Assembly: GCA_041691815.1 (NCBI GenBank)
Contig: JBEPTZ010000205.1
Span: 1-5,312, forward strand
Origin: 70-18 sp041691815
GTDB taxonomy: Bacteria; Pseudomonadota; Alphaproteobacteria; Acetobacterales; Acetobacteraceae
DNA length: 5,312 bases
Direction of reading: 5' to 3'
This document shows positions 4,729 to 5,312 of the stretch, piece after piece. Under the pieces are notes generated by a model that ran no database searches, was not told where the DNA came from, and worked only from the letters and a program-made list of their open reading frames with translations. Every line of letters begins with the position of its first letter. Position 1 is the stretch's first letter. The translations under genes were made by a program, and so were the position numbers.

Positions 4729-4768
4729 TTCACAAGATATACACGGTATTACCAAATAAATCTGTGAA
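4729..4768. promoter_or_regulatory. 40-bp imperfect dyad upstream of the ATP-grasp gene
   Basis: TTCACA (4729-4734) and TGTGAA (4763-4768) are perfect inverted 6-mers. The inner parts continue the symmetry: with one gap, the arms match at about 15 of 19 positions, including GAT, TA and the central GGTA-T-TACC (4745-4753). The dyad is AT-rich and lies about 75-115 nt before the ATG of the minus-strand ATP-grasp gene, where its promoter should be. It may be an operator for a dimeric regulator or an RNA hairpin in the 5' UTR. I could not fix convincing -35/-10 boxes. The symmetry is visible; the role is unknown. Confidence 0.5.
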
Positions 4769-4790
4769 ATAAGTGCTACAAAAGCAGAAG

Positions 4791-4933
4791 GAAGCAAAGA
4801 GGTTCTTTCTTGAAAAAAAGAACCAAAAAACTTTTATCCGCCTTGCAACAGTGGCGGGGCGGAGACTGCGTACACTCCAATGGATGAAAAGTTTTTTTGT
4901 TTCTTTTTGTTGACAAAAAGAAGACCTTGCTTC
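4791..4933 (-). repeat. Intergenic hairpin repeat, copy 2, at the 3' end of the serine hydrolase gene; probable terminator
   Basis: This is the second copy of the element at 1159-1284, on the opposite strand. Its conserved 47-nt block (4882-4928) begins 3 nt after the minus-strand stop codon of the hydrolase, as copy 1 begins at the padR stop. The ends are perfect inverted 7-mers, GAAGCAA (4791-4797) and TTGCTTC (4927-4933). The distal end has an intact hairpin, GGTTCTTT (4801-4808) with AAAGAACC (4817-4824); copy 1 has lost one arm of it. The stop-proximal hairpin pairs TTCTTTTTG (4901-4909) with CAAAAAGAA (4914-4922). GGATGAAAA (4882-4890) and the T7 run (4892-4898) match the stem arm and A/T-tract of copy 1. 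The middle (about 4840-4880) has diverged most, but keeps TTGCAA next to a CCGCC/GGCGG pair. It could end transcription of the hydrolase and insulate the ATP-grasp promoter. Confidence 0.8.
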
Positions 4934-5312
4934 ACCTGAGTGCCCCCAGCACCAGCCCCATCCACTCATTCAGCCTCGCCATGTCGATCCAGCGCAGCAC
5001 GGCGACGATATCGTGTGACGGGGCGATCCAGGTGACGTTGCCGCCGGCGCCGATGGCGAAGTAGCTGTCGGCGGGGGCGGCCGGGCGGGCGGCGCGGTTG
5101 GTGTTGAGCCACCAGACCAGGCCGTAATCCGGTTTGATCGGGCAGGGGGTGACGGAGTCGCGGACCCAGTCCTCGGAGAGGATGCGGGTGCCGTTCCACA
5201 GGCCGCGATTGGCCATCAGCAGGCCGATGCGGGCCTGGTCCTCGGCGTGGATGAACACGCCGCCGCCCCAGTGGCCGCCGCCAGAGACCGAGCGGATGCT
5301 GCGGCCGGCGAT
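4932..5312 (-). CDS. Serine hydrolase of the beta-lactamase/penicillin-binding protein family (class C-like), C-terminal part; 5' end outside window
   Basis: The minus-strand frame is open from the window edge to TGA (4934-4932), giving 126 residues. The GTG at 5258 is an internal Val codon in 'GGGVFIHAEDQARIGLLMAN', not a start. This matches the PF00144 beta-lactamase/esterase family: 'SGGGHWGGGVFIHAEDQAR', 'GLWNGTRILSEDWV', 'DYGLVWWLN', then 'FAIGAGGN' in the place of the third active-site motif (KTG/HxG-like), then 'PSHDIVAVLRW' as the closing strand. The catalytic SxxK and YxN motifs would lie upstream, outside the window, so activity cannot be judged. Members act as esterases, D-amino acid peptidases or lipid hydrolases, and most are not antibiotic-resistance enzymes. 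The stop codon is followed 3 nt later by the conserved block of the hairpin repeat. Confidence 0.85.
   Translation of the reverse strand: MAGRSIRSVSGGGHWGGGVFIHAEDQARIGLLMANRGLWNGTRILSEDWVRDSVTPCPIKPDYGLVWWLNTNRAARPAAPADSYFAIGAGGNVTWIAPSHDIVAVLRWIDMARLNEWMGLVLGALR

Noticed and set aside
3948..4772. Plus-strand ORF (274 codons) opposite the ATP-grasp gene
   Set aside because: It is a shadow frame: the opposite strand shows full ATP-grasp motifs, and this one has no domain signature or convincing start site.

Overview
The window is GC-rich (codons rich in GCC, CTG and CGC) and reads as chromosomal DNA from a proteobacterium. An alphaproteobacterium is most likely, perhaps near the Acetobacteraceae or another Rhodospirillales family. 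The reasons are a class II DAHP synthase, a YqjI-type PadR regulator, and AT-rich hairpin elements of a style I remember between genes of acetic acid bacteria. This placement is inference, since no marker gene is present.

Layout. (1) 1-459 (+): the C-terminal part of a periplasmic substrate-binding protein of the branched-chain amino acid ABC transporter type. (2) 460-560: an AT-rich operator/promoter with TATATC repeats in front of a histidine-rich YqjI-like PadR regulator (561-1160, +). (3) 1159-1284: copy 1 of a hairpin repeat starting at the padR stop codon. (4) 1289-1435: a compact transcription attenuator. It has a promoter, a 19-codon probably leaderless leader peptide with five aromatic residues in six codons (Phe-Trp-Tyr-Arg-Trp-Tyr), three mutually exclusive hairpins, and a terminator ending in a U-tract. 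(5) 1505-1588: a second short ORF with a strong Shine-Dalgarno, ending just before the class II DAHP synthase gene aroG (1594-2991, +). A HAD phosphatase-like gene (3016-3684, +) follows 24 nt later. (6) A RimK-like ATP-grasp ligase (3681-4655, -) converges on the HAD gene; the two stop codons share a TTAA. (7) 4656-4931: an intergenic region with a 40-bp imperfect dyad and repeat copy 2 in the opposite orientation. (8) 4932-5312 (-): the C-terminal part of a serine hydrolase of the beta-lactamase/penicillin-binding-protein family.

How it works together. The best-supported system is control of the first step of aromatic amino acid synthesis. Translation of FWYRWY senses charged tRNA-Phe, tRNA-Trp and tRNA-Tyr together and decides whether RNA polymerase passes the terminator at 1409-1432 into aroG and the HAD gene. 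The second theme is the hairpin repeat: both copies begin within a few bases of a stop codon and have the same polarity relative to the gene they follow, as expected of a mobile or amplified 3'-end/terminator module.
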